A stretch of DNA of 64,000 bases from assembly GCA_036560145.1 (NCBI GenBank), contig DATBRV010000123.1, positions 45,405-109,404 of the forward strand. The letters run 5' to 3'. How positions within the stretch are numbered: the stretch's first letter is position 1; the number at the start of each line of letters is the position of its first letter. A program made the translations under genes and the position numbers. The notes beneath the pieces were generated by a model that did not search any database, was not told the DNA's origin, and worked only from the letters and a program-made list of their open reading frames with translations. Shown here piece after piece: positions 53,169 to 61,479 of this stretch. The stretch is from DATBRV01 sp036560145 (lineage in GTDB: Bacteria; Myxococcota_A; UBA9160; SMWR01).

Positions 53169-53288
53169 CCGCGGAGCGGCTGGCGCGTGCAGTGGGGGTG
53201 CAGCCCTCCAGCCGTGCGCGAGCGACCGACACCAGCATGTGAGCGCCGTCTCTAAGGCGAAGTTTCCGGCGGTCGATGAGGAGTCGGC

Positions 53289-53732
53289 ATGGCGGATGAG
53301 CGACGAGGGAAAGCTTTCGAGGTGACGCCGGAGGAGGCGCGCTTCCTGCACCGGTTCGTGCGCCGGACGGTGCTCCCCTGGTTCGCGGGCGTCGGCGCCC
53401 TGGCCGGGCTCGCGCTCGGCGTCGCGTTGTCGCCGGCCCCGCCCGTGGTGCGCGTCGAGGCGGCGCCCGACGTGCAGGCATCCGCCGCGCAGGACGACCT
53501 CCGCGCGGAGATCGCGCGCCTGCGCGACGAGCTAGGCCCCCGGCTGGCGAAGCTCGAGGCCTCGCTCGCCAGGCGGCCGGAGCCGGCCGCGCGCGAAGCG
53601 GACGAGACGTCGTCGGCGGCGTCGTCGGCCGAGCTGACGTCGATCCGCGACCGCCTCTACGACCTCGAACGAACCGTTCAGTCCGCCGCCGCCGCCCCGG
53701 CCGCTCCGGCGCCCGCGGCATCTCCCGAATAG
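53289..53732 (+). CDS. small membrane protein with coiled coil, unknown function
   Basis: A 147-residue protein I do not recognise. Visible: a polar start (EVTPEEARFLHRFVRRTVLPW), one membrane helix (FAGVGALAGLALGVALS, about residues 34-50), and a periplasmic part with a heptad-like helix (LRAEIARLRDELGPRLAKLEASLA) and a second short one near the end (LTSIRDRLYDLERTV). The tail is Ala-Pro-rich. GAGGAG lies 8 nt before the ATG. htpX follows 83 bp downstream on the same strand. It could be a scaffold or an envelope-stress partner of HtpX, but that is only proximity. Confidence 0.72.
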   Translation: MADERRGKAFEVTPEEARFLHRFVRRTVLPWFAGVGALAGLALGVALSPAPPVVRVEAAPDVQASAAQDDLRAEIARLRDELGPRLAKLEASLARRPEPAAREADETSSAASSAELTSIRDRLYDLERTVQSAAAAPAAPAPAASPE

Positions 53733-53815
53733 CTGCTTCCCGAAGCCTTGCGCCGAGCGGGCAGCGGCCTCATCTTGGCGATCTGCGTCGGAACGCGGAT
53801 CGAAAGGAACCCCCC

Positions 53816-54700
53816 ATGAAGCGGATCGTCCTCTTCCTCCTGACCAACCTCGCGGTTCTGCTGGTCCTGAGCCTGGTGCTGCGGCTGCTGGGCGTGGATC
53901 GCATCCTCGACGAGACCGGGACGGGCCTCGACCATCGCGCGCTGCTGATCTACGCCGCGGTCTTCGGCATGGGCGGCAGCTTCATCTCGCTGCTGCTGTC
54001 GAAGTGGATGGCCAAGCGCGCGACCGGGGCGCACGTGATCAGCCAGCCCTCGAACGACGCGGAAGCCTGGCTGATGCAGACCGTCTCCCACCTGGCGCAG
54101 GCCGCGGGCATCGGCATGCCCGAGGTCGCCATCTTCGAATCCGAGACGCCCAACGCCTTCGCCACCGGCGCGCGCCGCAACGCGGCGCTGGTTGCCGTCA
54201 GCACGGGGCTGCTCCGCTCGATGCGCCGGGACGAGGTCGAGGCGGTGCTCGGGCACGAGATCAGCCACGTCGCGAACGGCGACATGGTGACGCTCACCCT
54301 GATCCAGGGCGTCGTGAACACCTTCGTGCTGTTCTTCTCGCGCGTGATCGGCTCGTTCGTGGACCGCGTGGTCTTTCGCAACGAGGAGGGCCACGGCGCG
54401 GGCTTCTTCCTGGCGTCGATCGTCGCCCAGCTGGTGCTGGGCGTCCTCGCCAGCATCCTGGTCTTCTGGTTCTCCAGACGGCGCGAGTTCCGCGCGGATG
54501 CGGGCGGGGCGCGGCTCGCCGGCACCGGCAAGATGATCGCCGCGCTGGAGCGGCTGAAGGCGGCCTCCGAGCCCACCCCGCTGCCCGATCAGCTCGCGGC
54601 CTTCGGCGTGTCGGGGATCCCGCGCAGCGGGATCGCCCGCCTGTTCATGACGCACCCGCCGCTGGACGAGCGGATCGCGGCCCTCAGACAGGGTCTGTAG
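53816..54700 (+). CDS. htpX: membrane zinc metalloprotease HtpX
   Basis: HtpX is an M48 membrane protease that degrades misfolded inner-membrane proteins. The 294-residue protein has two N-terminal membrane helices (KRIVLFLLTNLAVLLVLSLVL; ALLIYAAVFGMGGSFISLLLS), the zinc motif HEISH, two more hydrophobic segments, and the third ligand region REFRADAGGARLAG. Length is normal. The start has an AAAGGAA site. The last 17 bp overlap the end of the convergent GntR gene, so strong transcription of one could interfere with the other. Confidence 0.95.
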   Translation: MKRIVLFLLTNLAVLLVLSLVLRLLGVDRILDETGTGLDHRALLIYAAVFGMGGSFISLLLSKWMAKRATGAHVISQPSNDAEAWLMQTVSHLAQAAGIGMPEVAIFESETPNAFATGARRNAALVAVSTGLLRSMRRDEVEAVLGHEISHVANGDMVTLTLIQGVVNTFVLFFSRVIGSFVDRVVFRNEEGHGAGFFLASIVAQLVLGVLASILVFWFSRRREFRADAGGARLAGTGKMIAALERLKAASEPTPLPDQLAAFGVSGIPRSGIARLFMTHPPLDERIAALRQGL

Positions 54701-55442
54701 CGGCCTCGGGAGCGCGGGCGGCGCCCTGCTCGCGCTCGCTCTCGATCGCGTCGAGCGCGGCGAGCAGCTGCACACGGCGCTCGCGCACCAGCGAGCGCAC
54801 CGCCGTGGCCGTGGCCGCGGCGTCTCCGGAGGCGATCGCCGCATCGATGGCGGCGACGCGGACGGCCAGCTCACGGGAGCGTCCGGCGAGCCGTCGCTGG
54901 ACCAGGGTCATGCGCTCGGCCAGCGCGGGCCGGATCACGTTTCGCACCAGCTGGAGCACGAGGTTGCCGCTGGCCTGGGTGATCAGCTCCACGAGCGCGT
55001 CGAACAGGGCCGCCCGCTCGCCGTCGGAGCTGCCGGGCAGGGCGAGCTGCCGCAGCAGCTCGCGCGCCCGCCGGTGGTCGTCGGGGCTGCCGCGTTCGAC
55101 GGCCAGGTGCGCGGCCCCGGCCACCAGCATCTCGTGCGCGTCGAGCACCTGCTCGAGCAGGCGCCGGTTCACGACCCCGTTCACGATCAGCAGATGGCGG
55201 ACGATCTCGATGCTCGCCTCGTGCAGGTGGCGCACGGTCGCGCCGTCGCCGCGCCGGATCACCACCAGCCCCATCTGCTCCAGCTTCTTCAGCGCCTCGC
55301 GGACCGAGCCCCGGTTGACGCCGAGCCGGCTGGCGAGGTCTCGCTCGGCGGGGAGGCGCTCGCCGGCCTTGTAGGTTCCGACCAGGATGTCGTTGCGCAG
55401 GCGCGCAGCGATGCTCTCGGTGAGATTCGGCGCGGTGGCCAT
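54684..55442 (-). CDS. FadR/GntR-family transcription regulator
   Basis: A 252-residue regulator with an N-terminal winged helix (ESIAARLRNDILVGTYKAGERLPAERDLASRLGVNRGSVREALKKLEQMGLVVI in outline) and an all-helical FCD/FadR-type ligand domain (HEMLVAGAAHLAVERG, ALVELITQASGNLVLQLV). The ligand is usually an organic acid or acyl-CoA. The ATG shares one base with the LuxR stop (TGATG). It ends 17 bp inside the htpX coding end. Together with the LuxR protein it forms a two-regulator operon, with no obvious enzyme partner nearby. Confidence 0.9.
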   Translation of the reverse strand: MATAPNLTESIAARLRNDILVGTYKAGERLPAERDLASRLGVNRGSVREALKKLEQMGLVVIRRGDGATVRHLHEASIEIVRHLLIVNGVVNRRLLEQVLDAHEMLVAGAAHLAVERGSPDDHRRARELLRQLALPGSSDGERAALFDALVELITQASGNLVLQLVRNVIRPALAERMTLVQRRLAGRSRELAVRVAAIDAAIASGDAAATATAVRSLVRERRVQLLAALDAIESEREQGAARAPEAATDPV

Positions 55443-56584
55443 CAGTCCTGGATCGACGAGACGCCCGTGAGCACCAGGCGGACGAGCTCTCCCTGGCGTT
55501 TGGTATCCGTCTTCGTGAACACTTGCTTGAGCTGGCTGCGCACGGTGTTCATGGTGACGCTGCGCGCCGTCGCCACCTGTTCGAGCGAGCGCCCCTGGGC
55601 GAGCAGCTGCACCAGCTCGGCCTCGGCCGGGGTGAGCGAATAGAGCTGCTCGAGCACGTCGGTGGTCGATATGTGTCCTGTTTCCGGATCGGCGAGGAAG
55701 GCGACCGAGACCGCATCGCCCGCCGCGCTTCCGGGGGGCGCATCCAGCAGGGGCGCCACCATCAGCGCGAACGCGCGCCGCCCGGACGGCCGCGAGACCT
55801 GCATCACGTCGCCCACCGTACGCCGGCCGTTCTGCGTGGCTGCGCAGGCCTTCGCGAGCAGCGTCTGGAGGATTCCGTCTTCCCGGCGGTCCGCGAGCCG
55901 CGGGCGACCGCGATCGATCGCGAATCCGTCGTGCAGGTCGAGGATCCGCCGCGCGCTGCGGTTCACGATCAACGGGGCGTGCTGCGAGTCGAATACGAGT
56001 ACCCCCGTCGGCAACCGGTCGAGGACCTCGGCGAGCGCCACGCGTGCGCGGCGCACGCTGCCGAGCCGGCTGTAGACCGCATAGCCGCGCTCGAGGTGCG
56101 GGACGAGCAGATTGCAGAGCGTGATGTCGTCGTCGTCGAACGGGCGGCAGCCGACGCGGCGGTAGATCACGATGGCCGCGTATTTCCCCGTCGAGGAGGT
56201 CGCGATCTGATGGCAGATCGGGCCCTCGGGCGCGAGACCGAACGGCTGCATGTACTCGCGGTAGAAATCCGTTTCCGCGACCTTGGAATCGGGCAGCCGC
56301 TCGCTCGCGAAGATGAAGCGGCTCTTCGCGTGCCCGTCGAACGGATCGCCCCAGGGCAGACCCTTGAGCAGGTGGTGGACGAAGATGGGCCCCGACGCAG
56401 CGGGCAGATGGACGCGGGTCGCGTCGAAGGGAAGCTCGGAATCCGGGTGGGGCATCGTGATCGCGACGCTGGCGCGACCCAGGGCGTCCGAAAGCTCCTG
56501 CGCGAATCGCTTCCAGCCTCCGGGCTCGATGGCGGACGCGTAGATGCTCTCGATGAGCGGGAGGGCGCGCTCGTCCAGACCCAT
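55442..56584 (-). CDS. LuxR-type transcription regulator
   Basis: A 380-residue regulator with a C-terminal LuxR helix-turn-helix (YSLTPAEAELVQLLAQGRSLEQVATARSVTMNTVRSQLKQVFTKT in outline, about residues 312-356). The N-terminal ~300 residues look like a sensory region with a PAS-like middle (VLDRLPTGVLVFDSQHAPLIVNRSARRIL) but match no ligand domain I can name. The ATG at 56584 was chosen for the MGLDERALPLIESIY start; there is only a weak GGGAA ribosome site. It has its own promoter (56655-56660) just past a terminator and is coupled to the GntR gene. Confidence 0.87.
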   Translation of the reverse strand: MGLDERALPLIESIYASAIEPGGWKRFAQELSDALGRASVAITMPHPDSELPFDATRVHLPAASGPIFVHHLLKGLPWGDPFDGHAKSRFIFASERLPDSKVAETDFYREYMQPFGLAPEGPICHQIATSSTGKYAAIVIYRRVGCRPFDDDDITLCNLLVPHLERGYAVYSRLGSVRRARVALAEVLDRLPTGVLVFDSQHAPLIVNRSARRILDLHDGFAIDRGRPRLADRREDGILQTLLAKACAATQNGRRTVGDVMQVSRPSGRRAFALMVAPLLDAPPGSAAGDAVSVAFLADPETGHISTTDVLEQLYSLTPAEAELVQLLAQGRSLEQVATARSVTMNTVRSQLKQVFTKTDTKRQGELVRLVLTGVSSIQD

Positions 56585-56654
56585 CGGCGGTTCCCATCGG
56601 AAGCAGCTCTGGCGCGCGACGGCACTCGCGCGGCACGCCGAATCCGTAGAAACC

Positions 56655-56660
56655 AGTATA
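56655..56660 (-). promoter_or_regulatory. -10 TATACT for the luxR-gntR operon
   Basis: Minus-strand TATACT lies 70 nt before the LuxR start and directly follows the terminator at 56683-56708, so it separates the operon from the gene at 57006. The -35 is poor (CACCTT, 17-nt spacing). Confidence 0.45.
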
Positions 56661-56674
56661 GGGGCGGTCCCCGG

Positions 56675-56708
56675 AAAAAGGTGGGGCCCGTTCCTGCGAA
56701 CGGGCCCC
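56675..56708 (-). terminator. intrinsic terminator, minus strand
   Basis: A perfect 10-bp stem GGGGCCCGTT / AACGGGCCCC with a 6-nt loop, followed on the minus strand after ACC by TTTTT. It ends transcription coming from the gene at 57006-57317. This is the clearest Rho-independent terminator in the window. Confidence 0.8.
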
Positions 56709-57005
56709 GAGGAAAGACAGGAGTTTGCGGTTTCGATCGCTTGCTTCGGTCTCGATCGCTCCGACGCTCGCCCTGGCGGGTCAATCTCAGGTGGGGAGGA
56801 CCGCTGCCCTCCCTGCGTCCCACTCCATTCGCCGGTTCGACCGAGACGGAGCATGGACTCGCGCAGGGTTCCCTGCTTCCCCCATATGGGTGAGTCCCGC
56901 TCACCGCGAGTGCGCGCCGGCGAGCCGCAGCGAGCGGCTCGTAATTCCCCGTCGAGGCATGGGATTTTCGGATTTGTCAGGCCGGCGGGCGCGCGGCCCC
57001 AGGGC
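56709..57005. other. 297-bp non-coding stretch rich in short hairpins
   Basis: No convincing gene on either strand. It holds four perfect short stems: GGGAGG/CCTCCC (56795-56814), GCAGGG/CCCTGC (56863-56876), GGTGAG/CTCACC (56889-56905) and GAGCCGC/GCGGCTC (56922-56940). There is also a CCCATATGGG palindrome (56881-56890). CCCAGGGC/GCCCTGGG (56998-57016) spans the stop of the next gene. It would be the long 3' UTR of that gene, or a structured RNA. Confidence 0.4.
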
Positions 57006-57317
57006 TCAGCCCTGGGCCAGCCGCCGGAAGATCGCCTCGGGCGACTCGGGATGGACGGCGCCGGACGCGGGGTGGGCGAGCTCGAGGCCGGTCACGATCG
57101 TCTGGCAGATCTGCTCGCCGTTCTCGACGCCGCGAGCCCGGATCTCGCTCGGCATCACCTTCTGGAGTGTCGCGACCATCTGCTGGGTGGTGACCGTGCG
57201 CACGTCGAGACCCGCCGCCTTGAGCGCGAGGCGAACGGTGCCGCGCGCCTCGAGCTTCTCGAGCTTGGTGAGGCGCTCCAATTCGTCGGATACGTAGTCG
57301 AAGATCGAGGCCGTCAT
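57006..57317 (-). CDS. small helical protein of unknown function
   Basis: A 103-residue cytoplasmic protein I do not recognise. It starts MTASIFDYVSDELERLTKLEKLEARGTVRLALKAAG and is predicted mostly helical, with a VTTQQMVATLQKVMPSEI segment and a charged end (PESPEAIFRRLAQG). GGAGGA lies 9 nt before the ATG, a good ribosome site. It stands alone between divergent and convergent neighbours, with a stem across its stop codon and a real terminator 300 nt downstream. The composition matches its neighbours. It could be a regulator, but nothing proves it. Confidence 0.72.
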   Translation of the reverse strand: MTASIFDYVSDELERLTKLEKLEARGTVRLALKAAGLDVRTVTTQQMVATLQKVMPSEIRARGVENGEQICQTIVTGLELAHPASGAVHPESPEAIFRRLAQG

Positions 57318-57416
57318 GGGACGCGGTCCTCCCCCCCGACGAACCTCATCGGAGCGGCGCCCCCGGAACTCAACCGGATTCGGCGTAGGGGCGCCCGCCC
57401 CGCCGCCGGGAGCCGC

Positions 57417-57422
57417 TAGGCT
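57417..57422 (+). promoter_or_regulatory. -10 TAGGCT for the MBL-fold gene
   Basis: TAGGCT lies 7 nt before the ATG at 57430. The intervening GGGGGCG could also act as a weak ribosome site. Confidence 0.4.
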
Positions 57423-57429
57423 GGGGGCG

Positions 57430-58494
57430 ATGCCGGAGGTTCGCGCCAAGGGCTGGGCTGGATGGCTCGCGGCGGCCCTGGTGGCCGGCTCGGGAGCGGC
57501 CTGGGCGCAGGGGCCCGCCCCCCTCGGACCCGCTCCCCGCGATGCGAGCGGCCGATTCCTGAACCTCGCCGGCGAGATCCCGCGCGCTGGCCTGGGCGTC
57601 ACCCTGCCGTTCGGGCTGCGCCGGATCGCGAACTCGATCGCTGGCGGCCGCCCGGGAGCGCCGGAGCGCGTCGCCAACGACGGGGCCTTCCTGCGCGAGA
57701 ACGCCCGGCACAGCGTTTCCACGGCGACCTGGATCGGCCACGCCACCCTGCTGGTCCAGATGGGAGGGGTCAGCTTCCTCACGGATCCGACCTGGTCGGA
57801 CACCGCCAGCCCCGTCTCGTGGCTCGGGCCGCGGCGCTGGGCCCTGCCCGGCCTCGAGCTGGACGCGCTTCCGCCCATCGATTTCGTCGTGGTCTCGCAT
57901 TCCCACTACGACCACCTCGACCTGCCCACCCTGGTTCGCCTCGCGCAGCGCGGCGCCGGTACGCGCTTCCTGGTGCCGCTCGGCAACGGCGCGCTGCTCC
58001 GAGACGCGGGCATCGAACGGGTCGAGGAATTCGACTGGGGGCAGGGCACGCGGGTGGGCGGGACCCGGGTGACCTGCGTCCCCTCGCAGCACTGGAGCCA
58101 GCGCAGCCCCTTCGATGCGCGGCGTTCGCTCTGGTGCGCGTGGGTCGTGCTCGCACCCGAGCGGCGCTTCTACTTCATGGGCGACAGCGGCTGGTATCCC
58201 GGGTTCGCGGACGTCGGACGCGCCTTCGGCCCCTTCGATCTCGCGGCGGTTCCGATCGGCGCCTACCAGCCGACGGAGATGATGCGCCCGCACCATCTCG
58301 ACCCCGAGCAGGCGGTGCAGGCGGGCCTCGACCTGCGCGCGCGCCGGCTGGTCGCCATGCACTTCGGAACCTTCGAGCTCTCGGACGAGCCGTTGGACGA
58401 GCCGCCCAGACGCTTCCAGGCCGCGGGCGCGAAGGCGGGCTACGCGGACGCCGACCGCTGGGTGCTGCGGATCGGAGAGACGCGCGCCTTCTGA
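57430..58494 (+). CDS. exported MBL-fold hydrolase, NAPE-PLD-like
   Basis: A 354-residue metallo-beta-lactamase-fold protein with a signal peptide (KGWAGWLAAALVAGSGAAWAQ), so probably periplasmic. It has TATWIGHATLLVQMGGVSFLTDPTWSD, the zinc motif SHSHYDHLD, QHWSQRSPFD, GDSGWYPGF and AMHFGTFELSDEP. This pattern is shared with N-acyl-phosphatidylethanolamine phospholipase D and UlaG-like enzymes, so a phosphodiester lipid is a reasonable substrate guess. The M48 lipoprotein gene follows 44 bp downstream with its own -10. Confidence 0.88.
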   Translation: MPEVRAKGWAGWLAAALVAGSGAAWAQGPAPLGPAPRDASGRFLNLAGEIPRAGLGVTLPFGLRRIANSIAGGRPGAPERVANDGAFLRENARHSVSTATWIGHATLLVQMGGVSFLTDPTWSDTASPVSWLGPRRWALPGLELDALPPIDFVVVSHSHYDHLDLPTLVRLAQRGAGTRFLVPLGNGALLRDAGIERVEEFDWGQGTRVGGTRVTCVPSQHWSQRSPFDARRSLWCAWVVLAPERRFYFMGDSGWYPGFADVGRAFGPFDLAAVPIGAYQPTEMMRPHHLDPEQAVQAGLDLRARRLVAMHFGTFELSDEPLDEPPRRFQAAGAKAGYADADRWVLRIGETRAF

Positions 58495-58525
58495 GGCCGG
58501 CGCGGCTCGACGGACGGCCTCGCGA

Positions 58526-58531
58526 TATCCT
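58526..58531 (+). promoter_or_regulatory. -10 TATCCT for the M48 lipoprotein gene
   Basis: TATCCT lies 7 nt before GTG 58539, with no ribosome site between. Confidence 0.4.
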
Positions 58532-58538
58532 GGCTCGC

Positions 58539-60005
58539 GTGTCGGCCCGACCCGCTCTCGCGCTGCTGCTGGCCGGAGCGCTCGCATCCGGCGGCTGCGC
58601 CATCAACCCGGTCAGCCGCCAGCCGGAGATCTCCTTCATGTCGACCGAGCGCGAGAACGCGCTCGGCCGGCAGGCGGCCCAGGAGGTCGAGCAATCGATC
58701 GGGCTGGTCAAGGATCCCGGGCTGACGCGCTACGTCGACGCGCTCGGCCAGCGCCTCGCGCAGCACTCGCCGCGCCGCGACGTGAGCTACCGCTTCCATG
58801 TCGCCGACATGCCCGAGCCGAACGCCTTCGCGCTTCCCGGCGGCTACATCTACGTGTCCCGCGGCCTGCTCGCGATCGCGAACTCCGAGGCGGAGCTCGC
58901 CAACGTGATCGGCCACGAGATCGGCCACGTCGCGGCGCGTCATGCGTCGCAACGGGAGACTCGTTCGGTCGGCGTCGGCGTGCTCTCCACGCTCGGCGCC
59001 GTGGTCGCCGGGGTCGCCGCGGGCGGCCAGGCGGCGCAGGCCGTCTCGCAGCTGGGGCAGCTCGCGGGGGCGGGCCTGATCGCGTCCTACGGCCGCGACC
59101 AGGAGCGACAGGCCGACGAGGTCGGCCAGCAGCTGGCCGCGGAATCCGGCTGGAGCCCCGGGGCGGTCTCCAGCTTCTTCGTCACGCTCGAGCGCCAGAC
59201 GAAGCTCGAGCACGGCGAGCGCCTGCCGAGCTTCCTGGACTCGCATCCGATGACGAGCGAGCGGGCCCAGACGACGGCGGCGCGAGCGCGCACGCTCGCG
59301 GTGACGCGCGCGCCGGGAGTCCCCGCGGCGCAGCGCGCCTTCCTGCACGAGCTCGAGAACCTGCTGATCGGGCCCGATCCGGGGCAGGGCGTGCTGCGCG
59401 GCCGGCGCTTCCTGCATCCGGGCCTCGACCTGGCGCTCGACTTCCCGAGCGGCTGGGAGGTGCAGAACACGGCCAGCGCGGTGGGCGCCGTCTCGCCGCA
59501 GCGCGACGCGCTGGTGATGCTCGAGATGCAGGGGCCCGCGGGAGATCCGCAGGCTGCGGGAGCGAAGTTCGCCCAGGCGAACCGGCTCGCGCTCCAGAAC
59601 GGCTCGCGCGAACGCCTGGGCGGAATCGAGGCGTATCACGCGCTCGCGGTGGTGAACACGCAGGATGGTCCGCTCGTGCTCGATCTCACCTGGCTGGCGC
59701 AGTCGAAGGCCGTGCTGCGGCTCACGGGCATGAGCCCGCAGTCGCGCTACCAGGGCCAGGCGGCCACGCTCGCCGCGGTCCCCCTCAGCGTCGGGGAGCT
59801 GAGCGCGGCCGAGCGCGGCGGAATCAAGGAGCGGCGCCTGCGGGTGGTCGAGGCGCGCGCGGGCGAGAACCTGGGATCCCTCTCGGCGCGCACCGGCAAC
59901 GTGTGGAGCCTGGAGGAGACGTCGATCGCGAACGGCCTCACGAGCGAGCCCCGGCTGGAGGCGGGACAGCTGGTGAAGGTCGCGGTCGAAGTTCCCTATC
60001 GGTAG
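58539..60005 (+). CDS. M48-family lipoprotein metalloprotease
   Basis: A 488-residue envelope protease. The GTG start gives a lipoprotein signal (RPALALLLAGALASGGC; lipidated Cys near residue 20). It has the BepA/LoiP-like NPVSRQPEISFMSTERENALG, FALPGGYIYVSRGLL, the zinc motif HEIGH, and DQERQADEVGQQLAAESG for the third ligand. After the protease come a region like those in stress-related M48 proteins and a LysM-like end (VVEARAGENLGSLSARTGNVWSLEETSIANGL), which may bind peptidoglycan. BepA-type proteins degrade stalled outer-membrane proteins. Confidence 0.9.
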   Translation: MSARPALALLLAGALASGGCAINPVSRQPEISFMSTERENALGRQAAQEVEQSIGLVKDPGLTRYVDALGQRLAQHSPRRDVSYRFHVADMPEPNAFALPGGYIYVSRGLLAIANSEAELANVIGHEIGHVAARHASQRETRSVGVGVLSTLGAVVAGVAAGGQAAQAVSQLGQLAGAGLIASYGRDQERQADEVGQQLAAESGWSPGAVSSFFVTLERQTKLEHGERLPSFLDSHPMTSERAQTTAARARTLAVTRAPGVPAAQRAFLHELENLLIGPDPGQGVLRGRRFLHPGLDLALDFPSGWEVQNTASAVGAVSPQRDALVMLEMQGPAGDPQAAGAKFAQANRLALQNGSRERLGGIEAYHALAVVNTQDGPLVLDLTWLAQSKAVLRLTGMSPQSRYQGQAATLAAVPLSVGELSAAERGGIKERRLRVVEARAGENLGSLSARTGNVWSLEETSIANGLTSEPRLEAGQLVKVAVEVPYR

Positions 60006-60017
60006 GCTCTCCCGTCG

Positions 60018-60911
60018 ATGGCGCGGCGCTTTTGCATGCTCCAGGTCGACGTGTTCACCGAGCATCCGCTCGGCGGCAATCCGCTCGCGGTCTTCCCCGA
60101 CGGAGCCGGGCTCGGCGACGCCGAGATGCAGGCGATCGCGCGCGAGATGAATCTCTCCGAGACGACCTTCGTGCTGCCCGCCGAAGCTCCCGGCGCCGAC
60201 TATCGCGTCCGCATCTTCACGCCGACCCGCGAGCTTCCCTTCGCCGGGCATCCGACGATCGGGACCGCCTTCGCCATGCTCGAAACGGGGCGGATCGCGC
60301 CGCGCGGCGAGGTCTTCGTCCTGCGCCAGCAGACGCTGGCCGGTGTGCAGCCGATCGAGGTGCGCAGCCAGGCCGGACGTCGCAGCTTCGTCATGACCCT
60401 GCCCGCTCCGCGCTTCGAGCCGGCGCCGGCGGTGGCCGAGCTCGCGCGCGCGCTCGGCATCGACGAGAAGGACGTCGACGGCGAACCGGCGACGGTGCGG
60501 GTGGGCGTCGGCTGGCACATCGTCCCGCTGCGCGGCCTCGATTGCGTGCGGAGCCTCGCCCCGGACCTCGGCCGGATCGCCGAGATCGAACGGCGCACCG
60601 GCCATCCGGTCACCGTCTTCTGCCGCGAGGCCGAGGACCCGGGCTGTTCGGTGAGGCTGCGCTCCTTCGCGCCCGGCGCGGGGATTCCCGAGGATCCCGT
60701 CTGCGGCAGCGGCAACGGCTGCGTCGGGGCATACTTGGCGCGATCGTCGGGCGCCCGCGCGCCGCTCGAGTACCGCGCCGAGCAGGGCATCGAGATGGGT
60801 CGGCCAGGGCGCGTCTGGGTGCGCGTCGAGCCCGACGGCGAGGGCTGGCGCGTGCAGGTCGGAGGCACGGCGGTCACCGTGGTCGAAGGCGAGCTTCGGC
60901 TGCCCGTCTGA
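60018..60911 (+). CDS. PhzF-family isomerase-like protein
   Basis: A 297-residue PhzF-family protein: VDVFTEHPLGGNPLAVF, the catalytic-Glu region MNLSETTFV, FTPTRELPFAGHPTIGTA and the C-terminal repeat motif EDPVCGSGNGCVGAY. PhzF isomerises a phenazine precursor; most chromosomal homologues act on unknown metabolites and no phenazine genes are nearby. The ATG lies 9 nt after TAGGCT, whose first three bases are the stop codon of the upstream protease gene. Confidence 0.93.
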   Translation: MARRFCMLQVDVFTEHPLGGNPLAVFPDGAGLGDAEMQAIAREMNLSETTFVLPAEAPGADYRVRIFTPTRELPFAGHPTIGTAFAMLETGRIAPRGEVFVLRQQTLAGVQPIEVRSQAGRRSFVMTLPAPRFEPAPAVAELARALGIDEKDVDGEPATVRVGVGWHIVPLRGLDCVRSLAPDLGRIAEIERRTGHPVTVFCREAEDPGCSVRLRSFAPGAGIPEDPVCGSGNGCVGAYLARSSGARAPLEYRAEQGIEMGRPGRVWVRVEPDGEGWRVQVGGTAVTVVEGELRLPV

Positions 60912-60954
60912 ACGCGCGTTCCCGCGACGCGGGTCCGCGCAGAGGAGCTTGTTC

Positions 60955-61479
60955 GTGGGAATCCAACCCAGATTTCGCCTCTCGGCGTTCGCCGCTGCCG
61001 GCTTCCTCGTGCTGCCGTGGCTCGGCGCGCGTGCGGAGGAGGCGCCCAGCGACGCCTCGAAGGTGGCGGACGGCAAGAAGGTCTCGATCGAGTACACCCT
61101 CAAGCTCGACGACGGCACCCAGGCCGATTCGAACGTCGGCGAGCAGCCCCTCGTCTACCAACAGGGCGCCAATCAGATCCTCCCCGCGCTCGAGCTGGCG
61201 CTCGCCGGGCTCGCCGTGAACGACACCAAGCACGTGACGATCGCGCCCAAGGATGGCTACGGCGACATCGACCCCAGCAACGTGAAGCAGGTCGACATCG
61301 AGGAGATCCCCGAGGCGGCGCGCAAGGTCGACGCCGTGCTGATCGGTGTCGACGCGGACGGCAACCAGGTGCCGGTGCGCGTCCAGAAGGTCGAGGAGAA
61401 GAAGGTGACGCTCGATCTCAATCACCCGCTGGCGGGCCGCACCCTCACCTTCGACGTGAAGATCGTCAAGATCGAGTGA
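60955..61479 (+). CDS. periplasmic FKBP-type peptidyl-prolyl isomerase, SlyD-like
   Basis: A 174-residue FKBP-type prolyl isomerase with a signal peptide (FRLSAFAAAGFLVLPWLGARA), so it helps fold exported proteins. The FKBP core is short and SlyD-like: VSIEYTLKLDDGTQADSN, QGANQILPALELALAGLAVNDTKHVTIAPKDGYGD, then an insert-in-flap region. I use GTG 60955 because AGAGGAG lies 7 nt upstream; TTG 60949 would be too close to it. It is coupled by GTGA to the acetyltransferase. Confidence 0.9.
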   Translation: MGIQPRFRLSAFAAAGFLVLPWLGARAEEAPSDASKVADGKKVSIEYTLKLDDGTQADSNVGEQPLVYQQGANQILPALELALAGLAVNDTKHVTIAPKDGYGDIDPSNVKQVDIEEIPEAARKVDAVLIGVDADGNQVPVRVQKVEEKKVTLDLNHPLAGRTLTFDVKIVKIE

